Made by a program: the position numbers and the translations under genes | Notes under the pieces: model-generated | Databases searched by the model: none | The model's input: the letters and a program-made list of their open reading frames with translations, nothing else | Told to the model about the DNA's origin: nothing | From: an uncultured Lachnospiraceae bacterium | GTDB lineage: Bacteria; Bacillota; Clostridia; Lachnospirales; Lachnospiraceae | Length of the DNA stretch: 64,000 bases | NCBI GenBank assembly: GCA_947650005.1 | Contig: CANSTU010000001.1 | Location: forward strand, 100,254 to 164,253 | Reading direction: 5' to 3' | Shown here: piece after piece, positions 41,365 through 50,789 of the stretch | Position numbering within the stretch: position 1 is the first letter of the stretch | Layout: every line of letters begins with the position of its first letter

Positions 41365-43932
41365 TCAAATCTGATCTTCGTGCCGCATTTTACGCGGCAT
41401 CGCATTCTTAAAAGTAAGAAGCGGTGCGAGAACCGCCATGGTGGAAAATCCCAGGGGATTACAGGGGTGGAACAGCCATTCCACCAGCCCGGCCACCGCA
41501 AAAGAAAGGAAAACGGCCAGCGGAAGCGCCGCATAGGCATCCTTCCCGCCGCGCAGGCCCCAAAAGGCATATCGGAACATCCAAACCAGGCTTACCAGCC
41601 CCGTTAGAAGATAAATCACACCCATGAACAGGCCGTGATCATGAATCACCTGCAGATAGGTATTATGAGCATGGACGCTCAAAGAACCATCCTCCAGCTC
41701 CACTCCCATCTCATCATGGCCGGTCAAATTCCACTGGGCCATGTACCGGCGGAAAATCTCCATCCTGCCGTTGGAATAATCCTCCTGCGCTTCAGCAGGA
41801 ACGCCGGCCTCTTCCCCCGTACTTGACGCCGCCGAAGCAGTCAGGCCCCAAAGGGCAGATACTCGCACCTCCTGCAATCCTGCGTTAAGGGAAGTCTCTG
41901 TCCCTTCGGCCAGGAACTTGTCCACAAATTTTCTCAGAATCGGATACTCATCCCCAAAAAGCTTCACATCCAGGCAATAGGCGAACCGGGAAAAGGTGAT
42001 ATAGTTCTCCGAATTTGCTGGATCCCCCTTGTGTACGGCCCATTCCCCGTCCTTATCCTCAAGTTCAAAGATATACGGATCATCGTACAGCGGCGGAATC
42101 AAACGGACGGCCGAATAGGCCACTGGAAAACAACAAAGTACTACCAGAATGAAAATCCCTGTTTTTTTCATAAACTGCACAGCGTTTTCCCGATAGCAGG
42201 CCAAAGAGACAAAGAGCAATACCACAATCCCCATCACAAACACGGCCAGAAATCCTGTCCGTGAAAGGGTCATCACCAGCAAAGAGGCGGCCATGCCGAA
42301 CAGCAAACCCGTCAGCCACCAGTCATACAACCTCTTCGAGCGACGGTATTTTGCCAACAGTTTCACGAACACGGCCCCCAGAACCAACGCCAGGTAAGCG
42401 GACGTCACCGTTACCGTATGGAAAACGAAATTATACCGATAGAAAAACCAGGCGCGGAAAGGCCGCCGCAGCACCGCAAAAATAAGGGCCGCCGTGAAGT
42501 TCAGAATAATTCCGTTACAGAAAATTTCCAGAAACCGTTTCCTTCCCTCCCAGGACAGGAAAAAGAAATACAGCAACAAAAACGCTCCGGCCATCACCAG
42601 CGGCCAGCCCCTGGTATTCCGGAACGCCACCAAAAAGCCGAAAAATACAGCCAAAATCAATGCATAGGGACGGCTAAGCCTCCTCCACGCGATTTTCCGA
42701 TCCCTGATAATATGGAAAGCCTGTATGGCCACAAACCCGGCCACAAGGAACAGATATACATTCATCTGATCCAGCTTCTCCGCTTCCACATCCCCATGAC
42801 GGAAATGGCAGAACAAAAGTCCGCCCACAGCGGACACGCCCAGCCAAATCAGATTTCCGACCCATAAGATCCGCTTTTTACTACACATGGTAAGGAGAGC
42901 CAGCCCCAAAAAGATCAGCATTTTCCGGAATGCATACTCCTGATAGATAGTATACATCGCATTCACATAATCAATACAGCCCCAAAGCGCTCCAGCCCAG
43001 AAAATCGACTGCAAAAAACCCGCTCCCCGCTCCCAGGACAGGCCCTTAAGAAAGGATAACAGAAGCCCGTCTTCCCGGCAGTCTTCTCCAACGCTTTTCC
43101 GTTTTGCATTCACCACATATGCGGACAGGATCCCACATATAAGGATCCCTGCGCAATAAACGATCTTATCCTCCCGCTTTCCCCCATAATAATTTAACAC
43201 CAGCACCGCCCATAAGCCAAGCCCCGTCACCGCGCCGATGAACGGATTACAGACCCTACGAACAGCCCACTGCACACTGACTAATTTCCCGCTCTTATGC
43301 TGCCTGGCGGAATTCTCCACCAGCAGGATCGCAAAAGCCGCCGCAACCCCAATCCCGGCCATCATGGCAGCCTTCCCCGCAGCGCTTACCGGATCAGAAT
43401 AGACCAGGCTTATGGGAATATTCTCCCCCACCTGTTCCCGGGTTTCTCCGCCTTCTTCCACATAATAAAAATTCCCGTACAACCCGGCAACCGTATCCGC
43501 CGTATTCTGCCTGCCAAATACCAGATCCGTTTCCGGAAGCCCGATCTGCCAAACATAGGCCCGCCCCGGTTCCGTGTCAAATTCCACGGGCACGTAAAAG
43601 AAGCCCGGCGCCTCATAGGCCTCCGCAGCCACCTTCCTTGAGAATAAAACCTCACCCAGTTCGTCGTAAACCGTCATGCTAAACGCCTTCCTGGAAAAAT
43701 CATTGGCCGCATAGATACCGATCTTTTCCAAATATCCGCCGTCCGCCAGGAATACCTGCTGGATTTTGTTCTGCCCCGTTACCGGCAGGGTTTCTTCCAC
43801 ATGTTCCTGCATCCCCTGCGTCACCCGAGATCCATCCAGCAATCCGACAGGACCCACCAGAAGCATGAGCAACAGGGCATAACAGAAAATAATGGATTCA
43901 ATTGCCCGGTTTTTCAGTATTTTAACGTTCAT
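41365..43932 (-). CDS. O-antigen ligase/polymerase-family membrane protein with N-terminal outer domain
   Basis: The protein has 855 residues. One N-terminal helix is followed by an outer beta-rich domain of about 160 residues (FLADGGYLEKIGIYAA), then about twelve membrane helices. The long periplasm-side loop near residues 625-760 contains HAHNTYLQVIHDHGLFMG, the H-N-x-x-L-x-x-x-x-D-x-G pattern of the Wzy_C/WaaL family. It would polymerise repeat units or attach the glycan to its final acceptor. It is the first gene of unit A with its own promoter, and AGAGGTTGGT precedes the ATG. The N-terminal extra domain is uncommon. Confidence 0.75.
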   Translation of the reverse strand: MNVKILKNRAIESIIFCYALLLMLLVGPVGLLDGSRVTQGMQEHVEETLPVTGQNKIQQVFLADGGYLEKIGIYAANDFSRKAFSMTVYDELGEVLFSRKVAAEAYEAPGFFYVPVEFDTEPGRAYVWQIGLPETDLVFGRQNTADTVAGLYGNFYYVEEGGETREQVGENIPISLVYSDPVSAAGKAAMMAGIGVAAAFAILLVENSARQHKSGKLVSVQWAVRRVCNPFIGAVTGLGLWAVLVLNYYGGKREDKIVYCAGILICGILSAYVVNAKRKSVGEDCREDGLLLSFLKGLSWERGAGFLQSIFWAGALWGCIDYVNAMYTIYQEYAFRKMLIFLGLALLTMCSKKRILWVGNLIWLGVSAVGGLLFCHFRHGDVEAEKLDQMNVYLFLVAGFVAIQAFHIIRDRKIAWRRLSRPYALILAVFFGFLVAFRNTRGWPLVMAGAFLLLYFFFLSWEGRKRFLEIFCNGIILNFTAALIFAVLRRPFRAWFFYRYNFVFHTVTVTSAYLALVLGAVFVKLLAKYRRSKRLYDWWLTGLLFGMAASLLVMTLSRTGFLAVFVMGIVVLLFVSLACYRENAVQFMKKTGIFILVVLCCFPVAYSAVRLIPPLYDDPYIFELEDKDGEWAVHKGDPANSENYITFSRFAYCLDVKLFGDEYPILRKFVDKFLAEGTETSLNAGLQEVRVSALWGLTASAASSTGEEAGVPAEAQEDYSNGRMEIFRRYMAQWNLTGHDEMGVELEDGSLSVHAHNTYLQVIHDHGLFMGVIYLLTGLVSLVWMFRYAFWGLRGGKDAYAALPLAVFLSFAVAGLVEWLFHPCNPLGFSTMAVLAPLLTFKNAMPRKMRHEDQI

Positions 43933-43982
43933 ACCAACCTCTTTTGGCCGGAAAGCCTGTTTCCATAGACAATTTTCGTATT

Positions 43983-44011
43983 AGTATAGCACAATTTGCC
44001 ATTTCTTACAA
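43983..44011 (-). promoter_or_regulatory. Predicted sigma-A promoter of unit A
   Basis: -35 TTGTAA (44011-44006) and -10 TATACT (43988-43983) are separated by exactly 17 bases, in an A+T-rich patch of an otherwise G+C-rich region. Transcription should start near 43976, about 45 bases before the ligase/polymerase start. Confidence 0.7.
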
Positions 44012-44040
44012 CTGGCGGGAATGGATTTCCACGAGCGGAG

Positions 44041-44175
44041 GTCAGGCATGGCGCTCCTCTTCCGCTCTCCCGGCATCCTCCCCGCCGCATGCCTGGCTCC
44101 TGGCGTCCTTTACCGGCATACTCCTGCTGTTTTTCCCTGCATCTTCCTCGCTGCGCGCCGGCCTCCTGGCGTCCC
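44041..44175 (-). repeat. Degenerate tandem duplication (about 67-bp unit)
   Basis: GGACGCCAGGAG occurs twice, 67 bases apart, and the rest of the two units can be aligned with many substitutions. It lies directly after the stop of the DUF6020 gene and before the unit A promoter. An open frame of 99 codons crosses it (about 22 Arg/Gly-rich residues repeated), but its composition argues against a real protein. Confidence 0.5.
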
Positions 44176-44202
44176 CCTCGTCCTTTCTTTCCTGTACGGC
44201 TC

Positions 44203-46020
44203 TCACTCCTCCTTCGGACCTGCCGCATAAAGCAGGACAGGCAGGGCGAACCACCAGATCAACACATAGCGCACGAGGAAAGTCGGGCCCACGATAACGG
44301 TCATCCAGTTGAGAACCGCAGGCAGAAACGCCGCCGCCTTCCTGGCTTCTCCCTTCCATATCAGGAACCCCAGCCCCAAGGCATAGACCCAGAAGAGGAA
44401 GCCCGGGGAGAAGAGCATGGCCGCTACGGGAATCCTCTGTTGGAACAGTTCCAGGCTAATCCGGCGGACCAATTCATTCAGCCACGGGATCCTGCTCTTC
44501 CGCACTCCAGGCAGTTCCGTTTCAAATCCGAACCAGGAACTGTCTTCATAGGTAAAGGTGAATACCTCATTGCCCCGGTATACGTCTATTACTGCCTCCG
44601 GATACCACAAGCCATAGGAGGTGAGAAGCCAGGCATTTAAGTAGCTTCCCGGCGCCTTGGCTCCCACGGACATCCACAGCCGCCAGAACGAGCCCGGATC
44701 TTGTCCATAGGTTTCATTGTTGAATTGGATCTTCACCAGATCGGACAATTTAGGGCGATAGGCGGACAACGCCTCTACTGGCAGGAAGGCCATAAGGGTT
44801 TCCCGCTCGTCTTGCGTAAAAGCCTCCGGGTTATATGCATAGGTACGGGCAAGCTGCTGGATTGGAACGGTCAGCATTTCCTGGTTTTCCTCGTCCTGTG
44901 CCTGCAGCACGGTCTGAAGACAGGCCGACAGAGCCACACAGCACACGGCGGCTCCTATTCCTGCAAACGCAGCTCTCAGGCAGGACGCCGCGCGGCCCTC
45001 CCGTTTTCCCTTCCCTGCCAGGAAGGCCAACGCCGGGATCAATAGGAGGAGGATATAAAATCCGTTATGCCGCATGGATGCCATGACGAACAGAGAACCC
45101 GCCAGGAGCAGAAGCTTCCCGCGGGACGACCTGAACCCGTTTCCGTCTTCCATGGTTTCTGTCAGCACCAGGATGGCGACGAGCATTCCTGCGCTGTAGA
45201 ACGCATCCTTGGCAGAGCAGACCGCATAGAATGAGATTGCAGGAAAAAGGGCGAAGTACACCGCGCTGCCAAAGCGCAACCAAAAGGGTGCTTTTTTCTT
45301 TCTCATAAAATCGCACACATAGGTAAAGCAGGCGGCTAAGATCAACATCTGGAAGCACATATAGCAGGCGATTCCCGCATTGTAGCTTCCGAAGATCTTG
45401 TTTCCCGCACAGATGATTCCTCCCAAAAGCAGCACATGGGGAAGGGGATGGTGGGTGCTGAAGCTGCGCAGAGCCACCTGGTTGAATTCCTCCTGGGCAT
45501 CATAGACGAAGAAACCCGGCCAACACGCCAGAAGCAGGACTCCCCAGGAGGCCAGGAGGAATAAACAGAGGGCCGCCCGCCTTTTGGATACGGCCAGGCT
45601 CTCCCACCGTTTCCTCAAGACGCCCGTCCCGCCATCCTGCTCATGGGCTGCCCTGGTTAAGCATATCCAGCCCTCGCCGATTAGAACGGTAAAAAACAGG
45701 GTCGCAAACGGAAGCGCCGCCCACATTTTCCCATCGCTCAGCTCCAGATACCCCTTTTCCTCCAACCTGCTTCCCACTCCGCAGGCGAGGGAAAAGCAGA
45801 AGGCCAGGACGAGCGGAAGAAGCGGCCTTTTTTGGAAAACTCCATCCTTCCAGAGGCCTCGATGGATCACTGGACAGGCCAGCGCTAGAAGGAGGACGGG
45901 TAAAAAGCTGTTGCTAAATGCCAGTCCCCGTCCCTCCTGAAGCAGGATCTGGGGCAGCGCCATGATCCCGCATAAGCTTATCAGGAATGAAATCCATTTA
46001 TTTCGGCTGTTCCTTTTCAT
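44203..46020 (-). CDS. DUF6020-family membrane protein, probable GT-C-type transferase
   Basis: The protein has 605 residues with about 13 hydrophobic segments. WPGFFVYDAQEEFNQVAL near residue 165 with the acidic pair after the first outer segment, THHPLPHVLLLGG near residue 190 and MRHNGFYILLLLIPA near residue 325 match DUF6020. The Asp-Ala-Gln-Glu motif in the first large loop resembles the catalytic acidic motif of GT-C enzymes that use polyprenyl-phosphate sugars; this is inference. The GtrB-like gene directly upstream could provide such a donor. The ATG at 46020 overlaps that gene by 23 bases. It is the last gene of unit B. Confidence 0.75.
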   Translation of the reverse strand: MKRNSRNKWISFLISLCGIMALPQILLQEGRGLAFSNSFLPVLLLALACPVIHRGLWKDGVFQKRPLLPLVLAFCFSLACGVGSRLEEKGYLELSDGKMWAALPFATLFFTVLIGEGWICLTRAAHEQDGGTGVLRKRWESLAVSKRRAALCLFLLASWGVLLLACWPGFFVYDAQEEFNQVALRSFSTHHPLPHVLLLGGIICAGNKIFGSYNAGIACYMCFQMLILAACFTYVCDFMRKKKAPFWLRFGSAVYFALFPAISFYAVCSAKDAFYSAGMLVAILVLTETMEDGNGFRSSRGKLLLLAGSLFVMASMRHNGFYILLLLIPALAFLAGKGKREGRAASCLRAAFAGIGAAVCCVALSACLQTVLQAQDEENQEMLTVPIQQLARTYAYNPEAFTQDERETLMAFLPVEALSAYRPKLSDLVKIQFNNETYGQDPGSFWRLWMSVGAKAPGSYLNAWLLTSYGLWYPEAVIDVYRGNEVFTFTYEDSSWFGFETELPGVRKSRIPWLNELVRRISLELFQQRIPVAAMLFSPGFLFWVYALGLGFLIWKGEARKAAAFLPAVLNWMTVIVGPTFLVRYVLIWWFALPVLLYAAGPKEE

Positions 46021-46945
46021 TAACGATCTCCCGCACCACATATTGCGGTGCATTGTTCATACAGATATACATTCTTCCAATATATTCCCCCACCAAGCCC
46101 AGCATCACCATCAGCATACCGCCGATGAACACAATGGCCGCCATCAAGGCGCTGAAACCAACGGGCACCATGGGATTTACCAGTTTCTTTATAACAGTGT
46201 ATATACCATAGAGAAAACCCAGGCAGGCACAGATCATGCCCACCATGGTCGCTATACGCAGGGGCTTTTCGCTGAACGCAGTAAAGCCGTTGAACCACAG
46301 GCCCAGCAGCTTACCCAGCGTATAGCCGGACTCCCCCTCCCGCCTGTCCTTGTGCTCCACCGTCACATTACTTATATTGCGCGTACTTCTCAGTACCAAG
46401 CCGATCACATAGGGATAAGCATTCTGATACCGAAGCATTTCATCCACCACGAACCTTTTCGCGGCAAAAAAGCTGGAAATGTAGAGCTTTCTGGGTTTGT
46501 CCAACAGAAAACAGAGCATCCAGTCGTTCACCCGGCTGCCAAAATTCCGGAAGGCGTTGTGGTGTTTATTTTCATAACGGGCATAGACCACATCGCTGCC
46601 CTCCTCCAATCCCTTTACCAAATCCCCAATTGCTCCGGCCGGCGTTTGCCCGTCGTCATCCATGCATACCAGAATATTGCCGCGTACCTGATGGAACCCC
46701 GCCATCAACGCCGCATGCTGACCAAAATTTTTCGCCAGGTTCACCCCTGTAATGTTATCCTGCCTCCCGCACAGATCCCGGATCACATCAAAGGTATCGT
46801 CCGGGGAACAGTCGTTCACCAGAATAATTTCATAGTCGTATCTTTCCCTGCATTTTTCCATTTCCCCATTAATTTCATCCACCACTCCCGCCAACATCTT
46901 AGCGGAACGATAACAGGGAATCACAATACTGATCAATTCCTTCAT
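45998..46945 (-). CDS. Polyprenyl-phosphate glycosyltransferase (GtrB/ArnC-like GT2 with two membrane helices)
   Basis: The 315-residue length is typical. ISIVIPCYRSAKMLAGVV and IILVNDCSPDDTF open the GT-A domain, VNLAKNFGQHAALMAGF near residue 92 and LVCMDDDGQTPAGAI near residue 112 carry the donor and metal sites, and two C-terminal helices lie near residues 230-250 and 265-290. Such enzymes move a sugar from a nucleotide to undecaprenyl phosphate, giving a donor for membrane GT-C transferases outside. Several GT-C-like proteins in unit B could be partners. The ATG at 46945 follows GCAGGGG of a type 3 module. Confidence 0.88.
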   Translation of the reverse strand: MKELISIVIPCYRSAKMLAGVVDEINGEMEKCRERYDYEIILVNDCSPDDTFDVIRDLCGRQDNITGVNLAKNFGQHAALMAGFHQVRGNILVCMDDDGQTPAGAIGDLVKGLEEGSDVVYARYENKHHNAFRNFGSRVNDWMLCFLLDKPRKLYISSFFAAKRFVVDEMLRYQNAYPYVIGLVLRSTRNISNVTVEHKDRREGESGYTLGKLLGLWFNGFTAFSEKPLRIATMVGMICACLGFLYGIYTVIKKLVNPMVPVGFSALMAAIVFIGGMLMVMLGLVGEYIGRMYICMNNAPQYVVREIVNEKEQPK

Positions 46946-46947
46946 TT

Positions 46948-47060
46948 TTATACCCCTGCATATCGCAGGCTATACCTGCGATACCGCCACCATTAAAAAG
47001 TTTAAAACGTAGTCTCAAACTTATACCCATCTGCGTGCAAAGCATGCGCCCAAATCAGAT
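46948..47060 (-). repeat. Type 1 (degraded) then type 3 hairpin modules
   Basis: In transcript order, a degraded type 1 (47023-47060: ATTTGGGCGCATGCTTTGCA, then CGCAGATGGG) is followed by an AGTTTGAG/TAAACTTTTT stretch. Type 3 (46948-46990) reads GGTATCGCAGG / CCTGCGATATGCAGGGG and leads directly into the GtrB-like start. Confidence 0.6.
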
Positions 47061-47116
47061 ACGGGCAACTTCCGTTTCCTGTACGTATCCTGCTTTTAGC
47101 GTTATATCCCAATGCC

Positions 47117-47641
47117 CTACTGCGGAAACAGCGCCGCCATCAGAATCACATCCCGATAGGAGCCATCCTCCTCCCGGAAATCTTCCCGCAAAAGCCCTTC
47201 CTGCTCGAATCCGGCCCTTTCATAGCTTTTGCGCGCCGCCGTATTATCCGCGAAAACCCGCAGCATCAGCTTGTGCAACCCCATCACCTTTTCGGCATAA
47301 CGCACCGCTCCCTGAGCCGCCAACGTCCCGTAGCCCTTTCCGAGGCCGTCCTTTTCTCCTATGAATATACCATACTCCGCCTTGCGCTGTTCCCTGTCCA
47401 CATCCCGAAAGTAGACGCTTCCCACGGGCCGGTCTCCCTCCTTTTCGCATAGGATAAACTGAACCACTTCCCCGGACGCCACCCGTTTCTCCATCCATTC
47501 CCGATGCCCCTGTGGGGTAAAGGGAGCCCGGTAGAAGAAGTTTTTCCTCACATGCTCCTCATTCCTCCAGCGCACGATATCGTCCGTATCCTCCATCCGG
47601 ATCGGACGCAGGTAAACCGGCCCCAAATCGATCTGTTCCAT
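47117..47641 (-). CDS. GNAT N-acetyltransferase (PseH/RimJ-like)
   Basis: The protein has 174 residues. VYLRPIRMEDTDDIVRWRN at the N-terminus and GLGKGYGTLAAQGAVRYA near residue 100 (acetyl-CoA pyrophosphate loop) define the GNAT fold; RVFADNTAARKSYERAGF follows. PseH-type members acetylate the 4-amino group of UDP- or TDP-amino-dideoxy sugars. The WecE-type transaminase two genes upstream is a likely source of the substrate. The ATG at 47641 is preceded by GTGGGAGCGG; the 18 codons upstream in frame are not supported. Confidence 0.8.
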   Translation of the reverse strand: MEQIDLGPVYLRPIRMEDTDDIVRWRNEEHVRKNFFYRAPFTPQGHREWMEKRVASGEVVQFILCEKEGDRPVGSVYFRDVDREQRKAEYGIFIGEKDGLGKGYGTLAAQGAVRYAEKVMGLHKLMLRVFADNTAARKSYERAGFEQEGLLREDFREEDGSYRDVILMAALFPQ

Positions 47642-47777
47642 CCGCTCCCACCTTCCGTTTCCTTTCTTTTTCCCCCACATAAAACATGTACACACTTGCT
47701 GTTTCTGCCGCGCCGCGGCCCGCGGCTTTCTCTTTCCGCCTCACGTGAAACCCGCAAGATATCGGCCGCAGCCCGAA

Positions 47778-49571
47778 TCATTCTTCCCGGGGGACAAACT
47801 GCCAGATGCGCCATTTCTCCTCTTCTACCGACACCGTATCCACGCACACCACTTCCCCGTAGATTCCTTGCTCCGCAAGCGCTTCCACAAGCCAGTCCCA
47901 GGAGACCTCTTCCCGTCCCGCCAGGAAAGTTCCTGTATCCGCCACCGCTTCCTGCACAGTGTCATACCCAAACGCCTGAAGCTTTTTGACGGCCAGTGGG
48001 CTTTTGCACAGCCACCCGCCCAACAGATCATAGTTTCCGAACCCATCATCCGCAGCGAATAGCTTTTCAGAAAAATCTACCGTGGACATCACATCCGCCA
48101 GGTAAAGCCTGTCCGGACGCTCCCTATAATAAGCACGAGCCGCCAAATCCAGTCTGTTTTCCCGCTCCCGGGCCGCATACTGTCTTGCAGTCCGCCCCAA
48201 CTCCTCCGGCAGACCGGCCAGCGCGATCACTGTAAGCAGGGCAGCTGCCACCGGCCGCACCGGAAATCTTGGCAGCCCTGCGCTCCTCCAGGCAAAGCTG
48301 CGATCGTATTCCTCCTCCTGGGCCATCAGGCGCAGCAGCAGGCAGGCCAACATCCCAATTTCCATAAAATACAAAGGATGGCTGATCCGTTCCGGCACAC
48401 GTTCCCGCAGGATGAGATACAGCCACAAAACGCTGCGCACCGCTGCAAACAACCCTGCCTTCCAGAAAATATCCCCTTTCCTCTGCTTCAATCCGACCAG
48501 AAGCAGAAGCGCCAAAAGCACCGCCTCCGTCAGAAGGAAGGGCATTTCCCGAAAACCCAACGCTCGGTTGTCGCGCAGACGCTCCCGGTAAAGCCACAGC
48601 CCCTCTTGCAGGCTGTGAAAAAAGTACCCCTGGGTTTCCAGTCCATAGGCGCTGACTTCTTTCAGAAGTTCTCCGTCTATTCTTTCGGATATCCCATAGT
48701 TATAATTTTCCAATAAGGCGCACTGCGCACCTGACACGCCAAGGGAATCATAAAACGCTTCGTTTTTTTCATAGGAACGCAGTTCTGCGCTTTTGAAATC
48801 ATAGATTTCCGTCCTGGCATCGAACAGTTCCCGAAACGCCTTCCACTCCTCGCTGCCATAGGCTGCCGCATCCGCCGAAAACACAGCAGCCATTCCCAGC
48901 AGGATCCCGCCGAACAGCCCCACATAGCAGACCATATTTTCTTTGGTGAAAACTGGCCGCTCCTCGGACCATTTCCATATTCCCGCCACCCCGGCCAAGG
49001 GAAGAAGCAGGAGCATCATTTCCGAACGCATCAGAAAAGAGAGCAGCGCCAGCCCGGCTGCCGGAAGATTCTTTCGGATCCGCCTGCCGGGGCCGCCCTC
49101 ATCCGACTCACAGGTGAGAAAGGATATGACCGCAGCAGCCATCAAAAGGCCGCTCGTTACCGTATACTGCACAAAAACGAAATGATAAAACAACATGCTG
49201 CCGATAGCTGCCGTTTCTATCAGGTTCAGGAAACACTTCCCCCAGGCCGAACCTGAAAATCGGAGGCTGCACCGCAGGATACAATAGATGCTCCCCGCCT
49301 GACACAGCCAGAGGAATCCTCCCAGCACCGGAACGCCCGGCAGTATTCGATACAGCAAGGCCAGAAACGCTCCCAGAGGCCAAAGCATCTGCACATTCCT
49401 GGATTCCGGCGTTCCCGTATAAACGCCAGACAGTATATCCTTAATCAGCACATCGTCGTTCAGATCATAATAGAAATCAAACCACACGCCTGCAGCGCCA
49501 AACAAGAGCAGGATACACAGCAGGGGAATGACCCAGTCTTCATACCGTTTCCAGTATCCTTTAACGTCCAT
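47778..49571 (-). CDS. Large multi-spanning membrane protein, possible GT-C glycosyltransferase
   Basis: The protein has 597 residues and about 10 hydrophobic segments, then a soluble C-terminal domain of about 130 residues (RPDRLYLADVMSTVDF). FDFYYDLNDDVLIKDILSG near residue 32 places an Asp pair in the first outer loop, as expected for GT-C catalysis. No named family was recognised. It overlaps the WecE-type gene by 11 bases and sits with four other membrane proteins of similar plan. It may transfer a sugar from a polyprenyl-phosphate donor outside the membrane; this rests on topology and context only. Confidence 0.6.
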   Translation of the reverse strand: MDVKGYWKRYEDWVIPLLCILLLFGAAGVWFDFYYDLNDDVLIKDILSGVYTGTPESRNVQMLWPLGAFLALLYRILPGVPVLGGFLWLCQAGSIYCILRCSLRFSGSAWGKCFLNLIETAAIGSMLFYHFVFVQYTVTSGLLMAAAVISFLTCESDEGGPGRRIRKNLPAAGLALLSFLMRSEMMLLLLPLAGVAGIWKWSEERPVFTKENMVCYVGLFGGILLGMAAVFSADAAAYGSEEWKAFRELFDARTEIYDFKSAELRSYEKNEAFYDSLGVSGAQCALLENYNYGISERIDGELLKEVSAYGLETQGYFFHSLQEGLWLYRERLRDNRALGFREMPFLLTEAVLLALLLLVGLKQRKGDIFWKAGLFAAVRSVLWLYLILRERVPERISHPLYFMEIGMLACLLLRLMAQEEEYDRSFAWRSAGLPRFPVRPVAAALLTVIALAGLPEELGRTARQYAARERENRLDLAARAYYRERPDRLYLADVMSTVDFSEKLFAADDGFGNYDLLGGWLCKSPLAVKKLQAFGYDTVQEAVADTGTFLAGREEVSWDWLVEALAEQGIYGEVVCVDTVSVEEEKWRIWQFVPREE

Positions 49572-50691
49572 AGAATTCCTTTACTTTTCCGCAGATGTAG
49601 CGCACCTGTTCCTCCGACAGACCGTAATACATGGGCAGGCGCAGAAGCCGTTCGCTCTCCCTGGTGGTGTAACGGTCTTTTCCATGGAACCGGCCGAACC
49701 GGAGACCCGCGGGCGCAGAGTGCAGAGGTACATAGTGGAACACCGCGAGAATATCCGCTTTCTTCAGGAAATCGATCAACGCCGTCCTCTCCTCCATATC
49801 CCCAGTTTTTATATAGATAATATGCCCGTTATGGGTACAATGGTCAGGGATATAGGGAAGTTCTATCCTCCCCGTCTCCTCTAAGGGCTTTAATTCCTCC
49901 CAATAGAGCTGCCACAAGCCCCGCCGGGCTTCGTTGATTTCCTCCGCCAGTTCCAGCTGGGCATAGAGATAAGCAGCATTCAATTCGCTGGGCAAATAGC
50001 TGGAACCATAGTTCTGCCAACGATATTTATCCACCTGTCCCCGGTAATATTTGCTCCGGTCCGTTCCCTTCTCCCGAATGATCTCCGCCGCCTCCACGTC
50101 CTTCTCGTCCTGGATCAGAAGCGCACCGCCTTCGCCGCAGCTGTAGTTCTTCGTCTCATGGAAGCTGAAGCAGCCGAAATCCCCCAGCGTTCCCAGCGCC
50201 TTCCCTTTGTAGGAAGCCATCATACCCTGGGCCGCATCTTCGATTACCATCAGATGATGATTTCTGGCAATTTCGCAGATTTTATCCATCTCCGCTCCTA
50301 CCCCTGCATAATGGATGGGCAGAAGCACCCGGGTTTTCTCCGTAATGGCTTCCTCCACCAGATTTTCGTCTATATTCATGGTGTCCGGCCTGATATCCAC
50401 GAACACCGGAACGGCTCCCCGCAGAACGAAGGCATCCGCAGCGGACACAAAATTGAACGAAGGCATAATCACTTCATCCCCGGGCTGCACGCCAGAAAGG
50501 AGCGCCGCCAACTCCGTAGCATGGGTACAGGAGGTGGTGAGCAAGCATTTCGCCGTCCCTGTGCGCCGCTCAATCCATTCGCTGCATTTGCGGGTAAACT
50601 CCCCGTCTCCGCAGATTTTCTGATTCTCCACCGCCTGGCGGATGTAATCCATCTCTTTTCCCGTGAAGGGTGGCACATTAAATCGTATCAT
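49561..50691 (-). CDS. wecE: dTDP-4-amino-4,6-dideoxy-D-galactose transaminase-like (WecE/RffA)
   Basis: The protein has 376 residues. IRFNVPPFTGKEMDYI, QKICGDGEFTRKC, TTSCTHATELAALL, VDIRPDTMNIDE and VEDAAQ-like VIEDAAQGMMASYKG follow WecE almost block by block. The Schiff-base Lys181 lies in SFHETKNYSCGEGGA. It should aminate dTDP-4-keto-6-deoxyglucose to dTDP-Fuc4N; RmlA/RmlB for the substrate are not in the window. With the GNAT at 47117 it would give the precursor of Fuc4NAc. The ATG at 50691 follows GATGGGAGCAAGA of a type 1 module. Confidence 0.88.
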   Translation of the reverse strand: MIRFNVPPFTGKEMDYIRQAVENQKICGDGEFTRKCSEWIERRTGTAKCLLTTSCTHATELAALLSGVQPGDEVIMPSFNFVSAADAFVLRGAVPVFVDIRPDTMNIDENLVEEAITEKTRVLLPIHYAGVGAEMDKICEIARNHHLMVIEDAAQGMMASYKGKALGTLGDFGCFSFHETKNYSCGEGGALLIQDEKDVEAAEIIREKGTDRSKYYRGQVDKYRWQNYGSSYLPSELNAAYLYAQLELAEEINEARRGLWQLYWEELKPLEETGRIELPYIPDHCTHNGHIIYIKTGDMEERTALIDFLKKADILAVFHYVPLHSAPAGLRFGRFHGKDRYTTRESERLLRLPMYYGLSEEQVRYICGKVKEFYGR

Positions 50692-50695
50692 TCTT

Positions 50696-50768
50696 GCTCC
50701 CATCTGCGTGCTTTAGCACGCACTCAAATCAGGGTTTTCCTCTCATTCTTCCGCTGTAGGCGGCTCTC
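50696..50768 (-). repeat. Tandem type 2 then type 1 hairpin-SD modules
   Basis: Type 2 (50742-50768) reads AGCCGCCTACAGCGGAAG then AATGAGAGGAAAA, with no start behind it. Type 1 (50696-50731) reads CCTGATTTGAGTGCGTGC, then TAAAGCACGCAGATGGGAGC, before the wecE-like start. The stem bases differ from other type 1 copies by paired changes (GTGC/GCAC). Confidence 0.7.
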
Positions 50769-50789
50769 CATCCTTGCGCCTGGCGCACC

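Noticed and set aside
43929..44228. A 99-codon Arg/Gly-rich minus-strand frame
   Set aside because: It runs through a degenerate tandem repeat and across the unit A promoter, overlaps the DUF6020 stop and has no ribosome site.
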